Source of the DNA: Deltaproteobacteria bacterium
Lineage (GTDB): Bacteria > Bdellovibrionota > Bdellovibrionia > Bdellovibrionales > Bdellovibrionaceae
Length of the DNA stretch: 64,000 nt
Direction: 5' to 3'
Assembly (NCBI GenBank): GCA_017302835.1
Contig: JAFLCC010000010.1
Span: 62,001 to 126,000 of the forward strand
The number at the start of each line of letters is the position of its first letter. Within the stretch, counting starts at the first letter, position 1. The position numbers and the translations under genes were made by a program. Below are positions 1-9,093 of this stretch, in pieces. The notes beneath the pieces are model-generated. The model made no database searches. It was not told the origin of the DNA and was given only the letters and a program-made list of their open reading frames with translations.

Positions 1-10
1 TTTAATTTCC

Positions 11-925
11 TCATAAAGATTTCCTGTTCTCTACTTGAAGAAATAAAATGAAAATTTCAGATATTGAATTTACGACAAAATAAATGGTACCTAAAAAAAT
101 CACACAGCCTAAAATAAGGGGCAAGTCCCTATTACTCATGGCTTCCACAAAACTGAGTCCCACTCCAGGAATCGAATAAAATGACTCAACTAAAAAGTTT
201 CCAGAAATGAGAGTTAGAAAAGTTGCCTGTGAAAAATTAATGACGGAAGGGACAATGTTTTTAAATGAATGCCTTGTGTAAATCTGAAACAGGGATAACC
301 CCTTGGCCTTTGCCGTTAAATTATATTGGGCCTTTGTTTCAGAGGTCCATTTCTGTAAAATTAACTCTGTAAGCTGAAATAGAGGTTTCAATGAAATAAT
401 AAAGACAGCAAAAAGATAACTTTTGATATTTTCAGAGTCATACCTGGTTGGAACAAATTCGAATTTAAAGGCCATAATATATATTATCAAGGGAAGAAGA
501 ACTAATAAAGGGATCGAATTTAAGAAATTAATCGTATAACCAAGATACTTTCTTAGCCTTTTGCTTAGCAATGCCAGCATTGAAAACAACAAAGCGATTA
601 ATACAATAATCATAAAGGAAACAAGTAAAATTTTTATCGAGGACTGATACCTACTGAGAATAATTTCTTGGACTGTCATTTTAGGACTTTGATAAGAACT
701 ACCAAAATTGAATTGATATACCTTGAATAAATATTTTTTGAGTTCAAAAAAAAAATTTTCGCTTATCTGGCTTTTTTCAACAACAATAAATTCATCTTCG
801 ATATAACTGCCTGGAAGAAATTTTAAAAATAGAAAGGTAATCACTATTAAAAAATGGATAGAAATTAAAAATTTTAGTATTCCTTTAAAAATACTTTTAA
901 CGATTCTTAAACTCAGTTCCAGCAT
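11..925 (-). CDS. ABC transporter permease, DppB/OppB type
   Basis: 304-aa inner-membrane protein, probably the first of two permeases of a peptide/oligopeptide-class ABC importer. It has an N-terminal membrane segment (about residues 15-36), a short periplasmic loop, then a cluster of membrane segments from about residue 97 to the end. The permease EAA-type loop is visible near residues 205-220 (AKAKGLSLFQIYTRHSFKN), followed by the FLVESFYSIPGVG stretch typical of DppB/OppB. Its ATG overlaps the TAA of the upstream transglycosylase gene by one base (TAATG), suggesting translational coupling. A GAGGAA sequence follows the stop at the window edge, so another gene, possibly the partner permease, may begin just outside. 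The substrate cannot be deduced. The family call is secure. Confidence 0.85.
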   Translation of the reverse strand: MLELSLRIVKSIFKGILKFLISIHFLIVITFLFLKFLPGSYIEDEFIVVEKSQISENFFFELKKYLFKVYQFNFGSSYQSPKMTVQEIILSRYQSSIKILLVSFMIIVLIALLFSMLALLSKRLRKYLGYTINFLNSIPLLVLLPLIIYIMAFKFEFVPTRYDSENIKSYLFAVFIISLKPLFQLTELILQKWTSETKAQYNLTAKAKGLSLFQIYTRHSFKNIVPSVINFSQATFLTLISGNFLVESFYSIPGVGLSFVEAMSNRDLPLILGCVIFLGTIYFVVNSISEIFILFLQVENRKSL

Positions 926-3324
926 TATATCTCTTCCCAGGTTTCTTTTGTTGGTGCTTTTTCTTTTAGAGTAAATGGCAACTTACCAGATAAAAAAGGT
1001 ACGTGATCAGGCTTTGTCGAACCGTTTGGAACGTACAACTGAGAATAAATATACGAATTCGTAATTACTTTTTTAACGTAGTTTCGTGTCTCTAGAAATG
1101 GAATGTGTTCTATAAATTCATCAGTCTCTAAATGACCAAATAATTGCAGCCAATTTTTTACCCGGTGCGGACCTGCATTATAGCTGGCGGCTACCAAAGG
1201 TAGGGCTTGATTGAATTTTTTATTTAATCGTTGCAAATACTTAGTACCGATTTTTATTGCCTGCTCTGGCTCTAATAAGTATTTCGGACTGAACTGTTTA
1301 TCCCCTAAAATTTCAGCAATTCGATTTCCTGTGTAGGGCATTACTTGCATCAAGCCAAGAGCCCCTACTGGAGATATCGCCTCCATACGATATTGGCTTT
1401 CGGCTTTCATGATACTCCAAACTAATTCACGATTGACATCAAATTCCTTTGCATATCTATCTACGATTTGCGGGTAGGCCCTAGGAAAGGCATATTCCCA
1501 TAACTGCTTTCCTTGATTCATTCCTAATTGTACTTTCACCTTGTTAAAATAAATTTGGCTGATATGACTGGATCGGTAATATTGACCAACTAAAGAGTAT
1601 TCATTCATTAATGCCTTCAAGTAATCCTTATTTTTTGTTCGTTTCTCGATGTCATATAAATCCCATTTTGCCCATTGCTCTAAACCAACAATAATCAAAG
1701 CCCTGGCCTTTTCAAATCTTTCGATAAGCTCTGGTGTCTTAAATGGAATTTCTTCATTCTCTGTCAAAATTTCAACAGTTGGAGTGGGCTCGAAAGGATC
1801 AATTTCTTCTTCGACCTGTTGATTTTCCACTAGGGAATCTTCATCTAGAATAACCTCTTCGTTAGAGGGTGATAAAAACTCCTCGATTTGAAAGCGAGAA
1901 ATTTTATGAGGTATCTTAAAGGTCGCTGCCTGGGAAGCCAGTTTTATTTCTTGATTCACTTTTTCTAAACGCTTTTGCGCGGCAATAGAATAGTAACCCT
2001 TTTCCTTGTCTTGTGATAATTTTTCAAAATAAACTTTAGACTTATCTAATTTATTTTGACGGTACAAGGACATTCCAATCCAATAATTAAGTCTTTCTTG
2101 GCTTAAAGATCGGTATTTTTTTTTGTTCTTAACCGAGGAAAGTTTTTTAAAATCCGCATAAGAGCCAGAATAATCTCCTCTTAAATATCTCATCCAAGCC
2201 AAGTACCATTGGGTTTCTTTATTCAGTTTTTCATTCTTACTTACCTTTAAAAATTCCCGAAATTTTCTTGTTGCCCAATCATAATCTTGCGCCTGATAAC
2301 TCATAAAAGCAGCTTGAAATAGCGCCTGTATTCCTTTCTCTGAAGTTTTATGAAGCTGATACGCTTTGTAATAGGCCGAAATCGCCGTTGGAAGATCTCC
2401 TGCACGTGCCGCGATCGGTGCAAATTGAGTTAAAAAATCATGATTGTTCTCATTTTCTTTTAGATATTTTTTAAGAACCCCATAGGCTTCCTCTAAATTT
2501 CCTTCTTGGGCAAAATAAGAAGCTAAGATTTTATCAGCTTCGAAGTCATATTTTCCTTTAAAATCTATTCTGAATTTATTAATTTCTTCAAAAGCTTTTT
2601 TTTCTAATCCGGCCCAAAGAGAATTTTTCACCCTTTTTTTAAAATCGTCGACTTCCCAAGAACAGTTGCTTGGTTTTTCATTTATCTGATTTAAGTTAAG
2701 ATTATATCCCCAATTCGAAACTTTATCAAACTGAGGGTATTGAACATATAATTTCATGATATGCTTGCACTTTATAGGGTTTTTTTTTAACTGATCAGCA
2801 ACACTTGCCAATTGATAAAGAATTTCAGGGTGCTGTTCAGTTCCTCGAGTGGCTTTTTCTAATTTCGTTAAAAGTTCAAATGATTCATTATATTTTTTCT
2901 CGTTAAGAGCAATTTGGCTCAGATAAAACATGGATTCATTTTTTAATTTTAAATTTGTTTTTTGTTTTAATACTAATTCAAATGACTCTTTAGCTTTAGC
3001 AAATAAATTTTGATGGTAATTAATTAGGCCAATAAAATAAAGGGTGTACTCGTTAAATACATTTTTATCTTTTTTTAAGTCAACGAAGATTTCTTCTGCT
3101 GTTGTGTACTTTTTTAATTGAAAGTAACAATAGGCTTTTTGAAACAAAAGGAGTTCTCGATCTGTAGAGTTTTTTTCTAACTCTTTATTTAATTCCAAAA
3201 TAACAGTTTCCCATTGATTATTTTGAATAAGAATTCTTGTCTTCGCAAACACATCTGATTGTGAGCTGACCTGTTTGGTCGTTATAAAAATGAGCGCCAC
3301 TATAAGCCAAGCAAATAATTTCAT
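925..3324 (-). CDS. Periplasmic soluble lytic murein transglycosylase (Slt-like)
   Basis: 799-aa exported protein with a signal peptide (about residues 1-22), a long helical TPR-like region (about 30-450), an acidic/proline linker around 480-520 and a C-terminal SLT domain (about 625-745). The predicted catalytic glutamate is Glu642 in KAESQYR, followed by the family hallmarks SPVGALGLMQVMP and AASYNAGPHRV. The family cleaves peptidoglycan glycan strands, forming 1,6-anhydromuramic ends. The domain order matches Slt70, but the protein is longer. A good ribosome site (AGGAAAAATTA) precedes the ATG. It lies 55 bp from the divergent radA start and is coupled to the permease downstream, which could link wall turnover to uptake of released peptides; that link is inference. 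Confidence 0.88.
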   Translation of the reverse strand: MKLFAWLIVALIFITTKQVSSQSDVFAKTRILIQNNQWETVILELNKELEKNSTDRELLLFQKAYCYFQLKKYTTAEEIFVDLKKDKNVFNEYTLYFIGLINYHQNLFAKAKESFELVLKQKTNLKLKNESMFYLSQIALNEKKYNESFELLTKLEKATRGTEQHPEILYQLASVADQLKKNPIKCKHIMKLYVQYPQFDKVSNWGYNLNLNQINEKPSNCSWEVDDFKKRVKNSLWAGLEKKAFEEINKFRIDFKGKYDFEADKILASYFAQEGNLEEAYGVLKKYLKENENNHDFLTQFAPIAARAGDLPTAISAYYKAYQLHKTSEKGIQALFQAAFMSYQAQDYDWATRKFREFLKVSKNEKLNKETQWYLAWMRYLRGDYSGSYADFKKLSSVKNKKKYRSLSQERLNYWIGMSLYRQNKLDKSKVYFEKLSQDKEKGYYSIAAQKRLEKVNQEIKLASQAATFKIPHKISRFQIEEFLSPSNEEVILDEDSLVENQQVEEEIDPFEPTPTVEILTENEEIPFKTPELIERFEKARALIIVGLEQWAKWDLYDIEKRTKNKDYLKALMNEYSLVGQYYRSSHISQIYFNKVKVQLGMNQGKQLWEYAFPRAYPQIVDRYAKEFDVNRELVWSIMKAESQYRMEAISPVGALGLMQVMPYTGNRIAEILGDKQFSPKYLLEPEQAIKIGTKYLQRLNKKFNQALPLVAASYNAGPHRVKNWLQLFGHLETDEFIEHIPFLETRNYVKKVITNSYIYSQLYVPNGSTKPDHVPFLSGKLPFTLKEKAPTKETWEEI

Positions 3325-3379
3325 TAATTTTTCCTATCAATGATTGTCATACATCTATGGTATATGATACCCAATAGAG

Positions 3380-4753
3380 ATGGCAAAAACGAAGTCTAAA
3401 ACGATTTATACCTGTCAAAACTGTGGAGCCCAACGACCAAGGTGGGAGGGTAAGTGCAGCGAATGTAATGCTTGGAATAGTTATGTTGAGGAAATCTTTA
3501 CTGAAATTAATCCCACCCAGACCAGGGGCTGGTCTGTTGATACGCAAAAACCAGTTCGGCTCAACGAAAGTCCAAAAGAAGATATTTTAAAAAGATTTGA
3601 TACGGGAATTGAAGAATTCAATCGCGTTGTCGGTGGTGGCATACCCGAAGGTGGTTTTTTACTTTTGGGTGGCAGCCCAGGAATCGGAAAAAGTACTTTA
3701 TTGCTCCAAATTGCTGGTGGACTGGCAATTAAGAATCTAAGTGTATTGTATATCTCGGCCGAAGAAAGTACAAATCAAACAATGTCCAGAGCCCACCGCT
3801 TGGGAATTAAATCCGCGAATGTAGAAATTGGCTCCGAAAGTGAACTAAATAAAATTATCCAGCTTGCTAAAGAATCTAAGCCAGATGTTTTGGTTATTGA
3901 TTCGATTCAAACTGTTTTTCTTTCCCAACTGGAATCGGCACCAGGAAGTGTCTCCCAAGTTAGGGAGTGTGCAGCTAATTTAATGTCTTTAGCAAAGCAG
4001 TTTGGAATTGCCGTTATTCTCGTGGGTCATATTACCAAAGATGGAAGCATTGCTGGGCCGAAAGTATTAGAACATATGGTCGATTGTGTTCTTTCCTTTG
4101 AGGGCGACAACCAATCCCATTTCAGATTGTTAAAAACAATTAAAAATCGCTTCGGAGGATGTTTAGAATTAGGGATTTTTCAGATGAGCCATCGAGGCCT
4201 CGAGGAAGTGAGCAATCCTTCCGAGTTATTTTTACAGGAGCGAGGACAAAAGCCAATTGGATCAGTTGTCTTTAGTTCATTAGAAGGGCAACGAACTTTG
4301 CTCTGCGAGATCCAAGCACTTTCTTTGAACTCTCATTTACCTCTCCCTCGTCGTACAAGTGTTGGAATAGAGTTAAATCGATTGCATATGCTCACTGCTG
4401 TTCTTGAAAAACACGCACATATTCATGTTAATCAAAGTGATATTTATATTAATGTTGTTGGCGGCTTAAAAATATCTGAACCAGCTGCCGATTTGGCAAT
4501 TGCTGCTGCCATTATTTCAAGTGAAAAAGATAAACCAATTGATATGAAATCCTGTTTTTTTGGAGAGGTGGGTCTCACTGGAGAAATCAGAGGTGTCATG
4601 CTTCCTGAAATTCGTGTCAAAGAAGCCATCAAGCTGGGCTTTAAAAATTTCTATTTACCCGGAGGACAAAAAAATCAAATTGAAATTCCAAAAAATAAAG
4701 ACCTAAATTTTTATTTCTTGAACCATATCAAGGAAATAAATAACTTAATTTAA
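3380..4753 (+). CDS. radA: DNA repair protein RadA (Sms)
   Basis: 457-aa RadA. It has an N-terminal four-cysteine zinc finger (Cys12, Cys15, Cys26, Cys29), a RecA-like ATPase with Walker A GGSPGIGKST at residues 97-106, the RadA-specific KNRFG motif near residue 255, and a C-terminal Lon-protease-like domain. The family drives branch migration of recombination intermediates and has full length close to this. The ATG is preceded by only a weak AATAGAG ribosome site. The gene is transcribed divergently from the transglycosylase gene, so both promoters must lie within the 55 bp between them. It is followed by 55 bp with no clear terminator before the convergent PilZ gene. Confidence 0.96.
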   Translation: MAKTKSKTIYTCQNCGAQRPRWEGKCSECNAWNSYVEEIFTEINPTQTRGWSVDTQKPVRLNESPKEDILKRFDTGIEEFNRVVGGGIPEGGFLLLGGSPGIGKSTLLLQIAGGLAIKNLSVLYISAEESTNQTMSRAHRLGIKSANVEIGSESELNKIIQLAKESKPDVLVIDSIQTVFLSQLESAPGSVSQVRECAANLMSLAKQFGIAVILVGHITKDGSIAGPKVLEHMVDCVLSFEGDNQSHFRLLKTIKNRFGGCLELGIFQMSHRGLEEVSNPSELFLQERGQKPIGSVVFSSLEGQRTLLCEIQALSLNSHLPLPRRTSVGIELNRLHMLTAVLEKHAHIHVNQSDIYINVVGGLKISEPAADLAIAAAIISSEKDKPIDMKSCFFGEVGLTGEIRGVMLPEIRVKEAIKLGFKNFYLPGGQKNQIEIPKNKDLNFYFLNHIKEINNLI

Positions 4754-4808
4754 TCCTCCTTACTTAAGGCCCTTAGAAAGGTCTAACAACGCTCATAAAA
4801 CGGTGAAG

Positions 4809-5504
4809 TCATCCTTTTTTGATAAACTTTAAGTAAATTTCTCTTTGCACATCCATATAAAGATTTAACATTTTACCCTCAAAAAATGGATCTGAATTAA
4901 TAAACTGAACGCCTAAGGCTTGGGGTAAATCTGTTAATTTAAAAATTTCTTTAGTGTGTCTTACTTCGACTTCAGCCTCAAAAGAACTTCTATTTCCAAG
5001 TGTGATTAGCATTTTGAATCTTTCCTGTGTTCTGATAAGCGGAAGCATCGAGCTTAACGAAATTTTGCAGCCTCCGCTGCTAAAATCAATCACCTTAAAT
5101 TCTAATTGCATTTTTTTCCCATAAAAATCAAGAACTTTGGCTTTGGCAACATAAGAATCAGGAATTTCCATCCTTGCAGATTTCCGACGTTGCAGATAAA
5201 AAAGCTCTCCCTGAATATCAATATAGATTTGTTTCTGTACTGTTCTAACCACTCCCGAAAAAAAATACCGATCTTCTAAATAGGTAAGGTTGATGACCGC
5301 GACTTCTGGAATTTGAAGATCTAGGTCATCCCCTTTTTGGCATTCACACTCTAGGGTTCTATCGTCCAAATTTCTTTTGACAATAATTCTCTTTACATCT
5401 TGTTTTTCAACTTTTAATAAAAGAAGCGTGTTCTCAGTAGCAATCTGCCTGAAAATCCTTTTTTTATCAGAAAGGTGTACTTTTTTAAAAATATCTCTAT
5501 CCAT
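4809..5504 (-). CDS. PilZ-domain protein (second of a pair)
   Basis: 231-aa protein with a C-terminal PilZ domain. The c-di-GMP binding signatures are visible: an RxxxR-type element in QRRKSARMEIP and the D-x-S-x-x-G element in DFSSGGCKI. The N-terminal 100 residues resemble the YcgR-N type beta domain in position but have low similarity to anything I recognise. I choose the ATG at 5504 over an upstream GTG at 5516, because neither has a strong ribosome site and the ATG needs less overlap with the preceding gene. It overlaps that paralogue by 8 bp and belongs to the glpK-pilZ-pilZ transcription unit. A role as a c-di-GMP receptor is a family inference; its target is unknown. Confidence 0.8.
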   Translation of the reverse strand: MDRDIFKKVHLSDKKRIFRQIATENTLLLLKVEKQDVKRIIVKRNLDDRTLECECQKGDDLDLQIPEVAVINLTYLEDRYFFSGVVRTVQKQIYIDIQGELFYLQRRKSARMEIPDSYVAKAKVLDFYGKKMQLEFKVIDFSSGGCKISLSSMLPLIRTQERFKMLITLGNRSSFEAEVEVRHTKEIFKLTDLPQALGVQFINSDPFFEGKMLNLYMDVQREIYLKFIKKG

Positions 5505-6165
5505 GATGTAATTCACTTTGTAATTCGGAGTATAATGTTTTTAGATAACTCTCTTGGTAATGGCTCATTTTAACGAATCTAATACCAAAGGTTTGTTTAA
5601 ATTTTCCTTTCTCTGTTCTAAAGTAATGCATCAATTCCGCTTGAACTTCCACGCCATTTTTGGTTCCAATTCTTAAAGTCCCAATAAGCTCATCACCTTT
5701 TTTAAAAAGTGGAGTGTCTGTGTTCAGGGCCACTTTACAGCCAGATTCAGAGAAATCTAAAAGAACAGCCTTTAAAAAAGTTAAATTAAAATTTTGTTTT
5801 TTTATCATTAAAAAAGCCAAATATGAAGATGGAATTTTTATTCGTCTATTTCTTCGCCTCTTTAAATGGTAGAACTCAGAATCTCTTTTAAATAAAAGAT
5901 AATTTCCTTCTATAAGTAAATAAGATTTAAAAAAATATCTTTCTTCCCCGTAGGGCAAAACAGCCATGGCCTCTTCCTTCGTCTTCAACGTAATCAGTTC
6001 TTTAGGTCTTTTGCAGGTAATATAATACTTTCGACCCAAGCTTTCTATACGGGTACGTATCACTTTGGAATGAGCATACTTAAATACAACCATCGTTCTA
6101 TTCAAAAGAGCGTAATGTAAAATCTTTTCTTTTAACTCTTCGGTTACTTGTTTAAACATTTCCAT
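5497..6165 (-). CDS. PilZ-domain protein (first of a pair)
   Basis: 222-aa protein starting at MEMFKQV, whose ATG overlaps the TAA of glpK (TAATG); the open frame extends further upstream but that would run into glpK. The C-terminal half carries PilZ signatures KRRRNRRIKIP (RxxxR type) and DFSESGCKV (D-x-S-x-x-G). It has the same length and architecture as its downstream neighbour, and both contain an ERYFF or DRYFF segment before the PilZ domain, so the two are probably ancient tandem duplicates. Probably a cytoplasmic c-di-GMP receptor. The link to glycerol kinase is only positional. Confidence 0.8.
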   Translation of the reverse strand: MEMFKQVTEELKEKILHYALLNRTMVVFKYAHSKVIRTRIESLGRKYYITCKRPKELITLKTKEEAMAVLPYGEERYFFKSYLLIEGNYLLFKRDSEFYHLKRRRNRRIKIPSSYLAFLMIKKQNFNLTFLKAVLLDFSESGCKVALNTDTPLFKKGDELIGTLRIGTKNGVEVQAELMHYFRTEKGKFKQTFGIRFVKMSHYQESYLKTLYSELQSELHHG

Positions 6166-7658
6166 TATTTTTGTTTCTGTATAGTTAATTGAATGGCTTG
6201 CTGCCACGATCGGTACCTAGCTGACAACTCTTTTTTATTTCTTTGCGGTTTAAACTCCCTATCTTCTTGCCATAATTTTTCTAACTCATTCTTAGATAAC
6301 CAAAATCCAGATCCAAGCCCTGCAATGAATGCAACACCCACGGCAGTTGTTTCTGCAATTCTCGATCTTTTAACTGGGACATTTAAATAATCAGATTGAA
6401 GCTGCATCAATAAATTATTTTTACTAGCCCCGCCATCGACCTTTAAGAATCTAAGCTTGGACCTTGTTTCCAGTTGCATGACTTTAAAAATATCCACATT
6501 TTGCAAAGCCAAGGATTCCAAAGTAGCATACAACAGATGGGCCTTTGTTGTTTTACGAGTAAGACCATGAATTAAGCCGGTGGCCTTTTCCTTCCAGTAT
6601 GGAGCACCCATACCCGTTAAAGCGGGAACAAATTCAACACCTTCTGCAGAACCTACCGAACCAGCAATTTCTTCAATATCTTTAGACTGGGTTAACAAAT
6701 TCAAATTATCTCGCAACCACTGAATCACTGAACCACAATTGAAAGCTCCTCCTTCAAGAGCATAGCTAGGTTTCTCGCCCTTTAGTTCCCAAGCTAAGGT
6801 CGTTAAAAGTCCTTTTTTGGATGTGGCTATGGAATGTCCTGTGTTAAACAAAATAAAACTTCCTGTGCCAAAAGTGCACTTTGCAGATCCTTTTTGAAAA
6901 CAAGTTTGGCCAAAAAGAGCTGCCTGTTGGTCCCCGGCCACCCCATGAATGGCGATGGGCGTTTGAATCAAACCAGATAACTCCGCACAATCCACTGTTC
7001 CGAAAAAATCATTGCATGGTTTTATTACCGGTAATATTTCCTTTGGTATTTTTAAAATTTTTAAACACTCAGGACTCCAATTTCTGGTTTTCAAGTCCAT
7101 TAACATGGTTCTGGAAGCATTTGTCACATCTGTCGCATGAACTTTTCCTTTGGTCAGTTTCCAAATTAAGAAAGAATCGATCGTCCCAACAACAAGTTTT
7201 TTTTGCTTCAAAAGCACTTTAGCCTTTGGCACTTCATCGAGCAACCAACGAATTTTAGTGCCAGAAAAGTAGGGATCTAAAAGCAAGCCAGTAATTTTAT
7301 TTAATTTTTTCTCAAATGGTTTTAATTGAGTACATAACTTTGCTGTTCTTCGACATTGCCAGACGATGGCATTATATATAGGAATCCCTGTCTCTTTGTT
7401 CCAAGCAACTATGGTTTCTCTTTGATTCGTTATTCCTATCGAGACGATATCCTTTGAGTTATATTTTTTTAGAATCTCTGTTAAGCAAAAAATAACAGAG
7501 CTCCAAATTTCTTCGGGGTTATGTTCCACCCATCCTGGTTTTGGAAATATTTGCGTGAACTCCTTTTGCTCTTGATCCACCAAAGAACCTGATTTATCAA
7601 ATAAGCAAACACGAGAAGATGTTGTACCTTGATCAATAGAAAGAATATACTTAGACAT
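6165..7658 (-). CDS. glpK: Glycerol kinase
   Basis: 497-aa FGGY-family kinase, close to the usual length of about 500. N-terminal phosphate-binding motif DQGTTSSR (from Asp9), GVAGDQQAALFGQ in the middle, and the C-terminal adenosine motif KVDGGASKNNLLMQLQ are all present. It phosphorylates glycerol to sn-glycerol 3-phosphate with ATP. No glpF or glpD is in the window. The two PilZ genes follow it in the same direction, the first coupled through TAATG. Its start lies only 3 bp from the divergent acyltransferase start, an unusually tight arrangement; both proteins relate to glycerolipid metabolism (glycerol 3-phosphate supply and acyl transfer). Confidence 0.95.
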   Translation of the reverse strand: MSKYILSIDQGTTSSRVCLFDKSGSLVDQEQKEFTQIFPKPGWVEHNPEEIWSSVIFCLTEILKKYNSKDIVSIGITNQRETIVAWNKETGIPIYNAIVWQCRRTAKLCTQLKPFEKKLNKITGLLLDPYFSGTKIRWLLDEVPKAKVLLKQKKLVVGTIDSFLIWKLTKGKVHATDVTNASRTMLMDLKTRNWSPECLKILKIPKEILPVIKPCNDFFGTVDCAELSGLIQTPIAIHGVAGDQQAALFGQTCFQKGSAKCTFGTGSFILFNTGHSIATSKKGLLTTLAWELKGEKPSYALEGGAFNCGSVIQWLRDNLNLLTQSKDIEEIAGSVGSAEGVEFVPALTGMGAPYWKEKATGLIHGLTRKTTKAHLLYATLESLALQNVDIFKVMQLETRSKLRFLKVDGGASKNNLLMQLQSDYLNVPVKRSRIAETTAVGVAFIAGLGSGFWLSKNELEKLWQEDREFKPQRNKKELSARYRSWQQAIQLTIQKQK

Positions 7659-7661
7659 ACT

Positions 7662-8408
7662 ATGATGATTAATGAATTACTTAAAAAAATCAATACAGAG
7701 TCGTTTTATTTTAAAACAATTCCCTCTCACCTTTTAGAGCTCCTAAAAATCTACTTTCGTCTAAATATAGAAGGAGCCGAAAACATTCCAAGGAAAGGTT
7801 CCGTACTAATTACTCCAAATCATTCTGGCTTTACTGGGATAGATGCCTTATTGTTAAATTATTCTATTGTTAAAGAAGCCAAACGCTACCCACGTATTTT
7901 AACCCATAAATTTTGGTTTGCAAGTCAGCTCACCGCCATTCCCTTCCAAAAAATGGGTTTCTTCGAAGCAAAATATGAAAATGGAAAAAACTTTTTATCA
8001 AAAAAAAATGCCGTTGTTCTTTTTCCAGAAGGAGAACAAGGTAATTTTAAACCCAGTCAAAAAATGTATCAATTACAAGAGTTCAAAAGAGGCTTTGTCA
8101 GAATGGCCATAGAAACAAACTCGCCGATTATTCCCGTATTGATCATTGGTGCAGAAGAATCACATATCACTCTTTCTCAATTTAATGCGAGTAAAATCTT
8201 TAAAGGCCTGACCTTGCCCCTGCCTCTAAATCTTGTTCCTTTTCCAGCTAAATGGAAAATTAAATTCCTTGAACCCATTTATTTGCCTTATGATAACTCA
8301 GCACTCAATGACAATGATCTCATTCATGAAATCGCCAGTGACATTCAAGAACTCATGCAAAAAAAACTCAATGAGGAACTAAAAAAAAGAACATCTATTT
8401 ACTTTTAA
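7662..8408 (+). CDS. PlsC-like 1-acylglycerol-3-phosphate acyltransferase family protein
   Basis: About 248-aa acyltransferase. Motif I is NHSGFTGID (NHx4D, catalytic His/Asp). The motif III position reads FPEGEQG, where most relatives have FPEGxRS, so the glycerophosphate-contacting arginine appears replaced. The IIPVLIIGA segment matches the later conserved block. The family transfers acyl chains to glycerophospholipids at the inner membrane. The start is uncertain: ATG at 7662 or 7665 fits best, because the frame upstream reaches back into glpK on the other strand. No strong ribosome site is seen. A substrate other than lysophosphatidic acid is possible. Confidence 0.75.
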   Translation: MMINELLKKINTESFYFKTIPSHLLELLKIYFRLNIEGAENIPRKGSVLITPNHSGFTGIDALLLNYSIVKEAKRYPRILTHKFWFASQLTAIPFQKMGFFEAKYENGKNFLSKKNAVVLFPEGEQGNFKPSQKMYQLQEFKRGFVRMAIETNSPIIPVLIIGAEESHITLSQFNASKIFKGLTLPLPLNLVPFPAKWKIKFLEPIYLPYDNSALNDNDLIHEIASDIQELMQKKLNEELKKRTSIYF

Positions 8409-8425
8409 GACTTTTCAATCACGCT

Positions 8426-8656
8426 CTATTGGCAATTGGGCTTAAAGCAAGAATCCGCCTGATCTTCAGCAATTGATTTAATAACTGCGGTCCAACCCTT
8501 TATAATAGCACCAGGTTCATCTTCATTTCGACTTCCCAATTTATTGACGATAATAGCTGCAATCACCGCAGAAATTGAAAGCAGTAATACATACTCTATT
8601 ACTAACTGGCCTTTTTGGTTAAAGCCCAATTTGTGAAGGTAGCTGTTTTTTTTCAT
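8426..8656 (-). CDS. Flp-type (type IVb) pilin-like small protein
   Basis: 76-aa protein with a 16-residue positive leader ending in NQKG, followed by QLVIEYVLLLSISAVIAAII. This matches a prepilin-peptidase site: Gly at -1, Glu at +5 and Tyr at +6 as in Flp pilins, then one hydrophobic helix. After processing the mature protein would be about 60 residues with two cysteines near the C-terminus (SCFKPNC). No tad or prepilin peptidase genes are in the window, so it is an orphan pilin or pseudopilin. Its start lies inside the end of the upstream gene (38-bp overlap), indicating coupled translation. Confidence 0.7.
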   Translation of the reverse strand: MKKNSYLHKLGFNQKGQLVIEYVLLLSISAVIAAIIVNKLGSRNEDEPGAIIKGWTAVIKSIAEDQADSCFKPNCQ

Positions 8657-9041
8657 TTATTTCTTTCCATTTAAAAATGGCAATTTGAAACAAGTCTACT
8701 AGTTTTTCTATTTCAGATTCATCCATTGGTTTTTCAATGCCCAATACAATATCCTGATTCCAAATTTCCAACCCCACTGTCTTATCGGAAGAAAATCCAT
8801 ATTCATATTGTTCCCTATCTGGATAAATCATGACCATCATATTTGAATGAGTTTTTTTTGAGGCGGACTTAATTAACTGAAGATCTTCTTTAAACCGTTG
8901 CTGAATTTCAAAATAAACTTTCAAAGCAAAGGCTTCATGAAACTGAGCAAAATATATTCTTATAGGGCCGTCAAATATAGCTGAATTAAAAGCCAAGGTG
9001 AAATATTTAGACTGCATGATATTAGCATAGGAATTTCTCAT
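8619..9041 (-). CDS. Hypothetical protein upstream of the pilin-like gene
   Basis: 140-aa protein I do not recognise. It has no signal peptide or membrane segment and looks like a small cytoplasmic alpha/beta protein, with a segment MMVMIYPDREQYEYGF and a C-terminal amphipathic helix. It overlaps the Flp-type pilin gene by 38 bp, so the two are probably expressed together. It could be an accessory or assembly factor for the pilin, but nothing in the sequence shows that. The start ATG is preceded by AGGGGTAATTA on the minus strand, a good ribosome site, which supports the gene being real. Confidence 0.6.
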   Translation of the reverse strand: MRNSYANIMQSKYFTLAFNSAIFDGPIRIYFAQFHEAFALKVYFEIQQRFKEDLQLIKSASKKTHSNMMVMIYPDREQYEYGFSSDKTVGLEIWNQDIVLGIEKPMDESEIEKLVDLFQIAIFKWKEINEKKQLPSQIGL

Positions 9042-9066
9042 TAATTACCCCTCCTTGGGTCCAACT

Positions 9067-9093
9067 AAAAGCAGCAACTCGTATGCTGCTTTT
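9067..9093. terminator. Perfect A-tract/T-tract hairpin, probable bidirectional terminator
   Basis: Arms AAAAGCAGC (9067-9075) and GCTGCTTTT (9085-9093) are perfectly complementary, with a 9-nt loop. The shape is that of an intrinsic terminator readable in both directions. It sits between two divergent gene starts, where a terminator is unexpected. It lies just downstream, on the minus strand, of the hutI-like relic at 9136-9187 and may be that lost gene's terminator. Confidence 0.55.

Noticed and set aside
4754-4808. CCTTACTTAAGG hairpin after radA as a terminator
   Set aside because: Loop of two bases and no T-run; too weak to claim.
6881-7222. 113-codon plus-strand frame inside glpK
   Set aside because: Antisense shadow of a strongly conserved gene with no ribosome site or recognisable domain.
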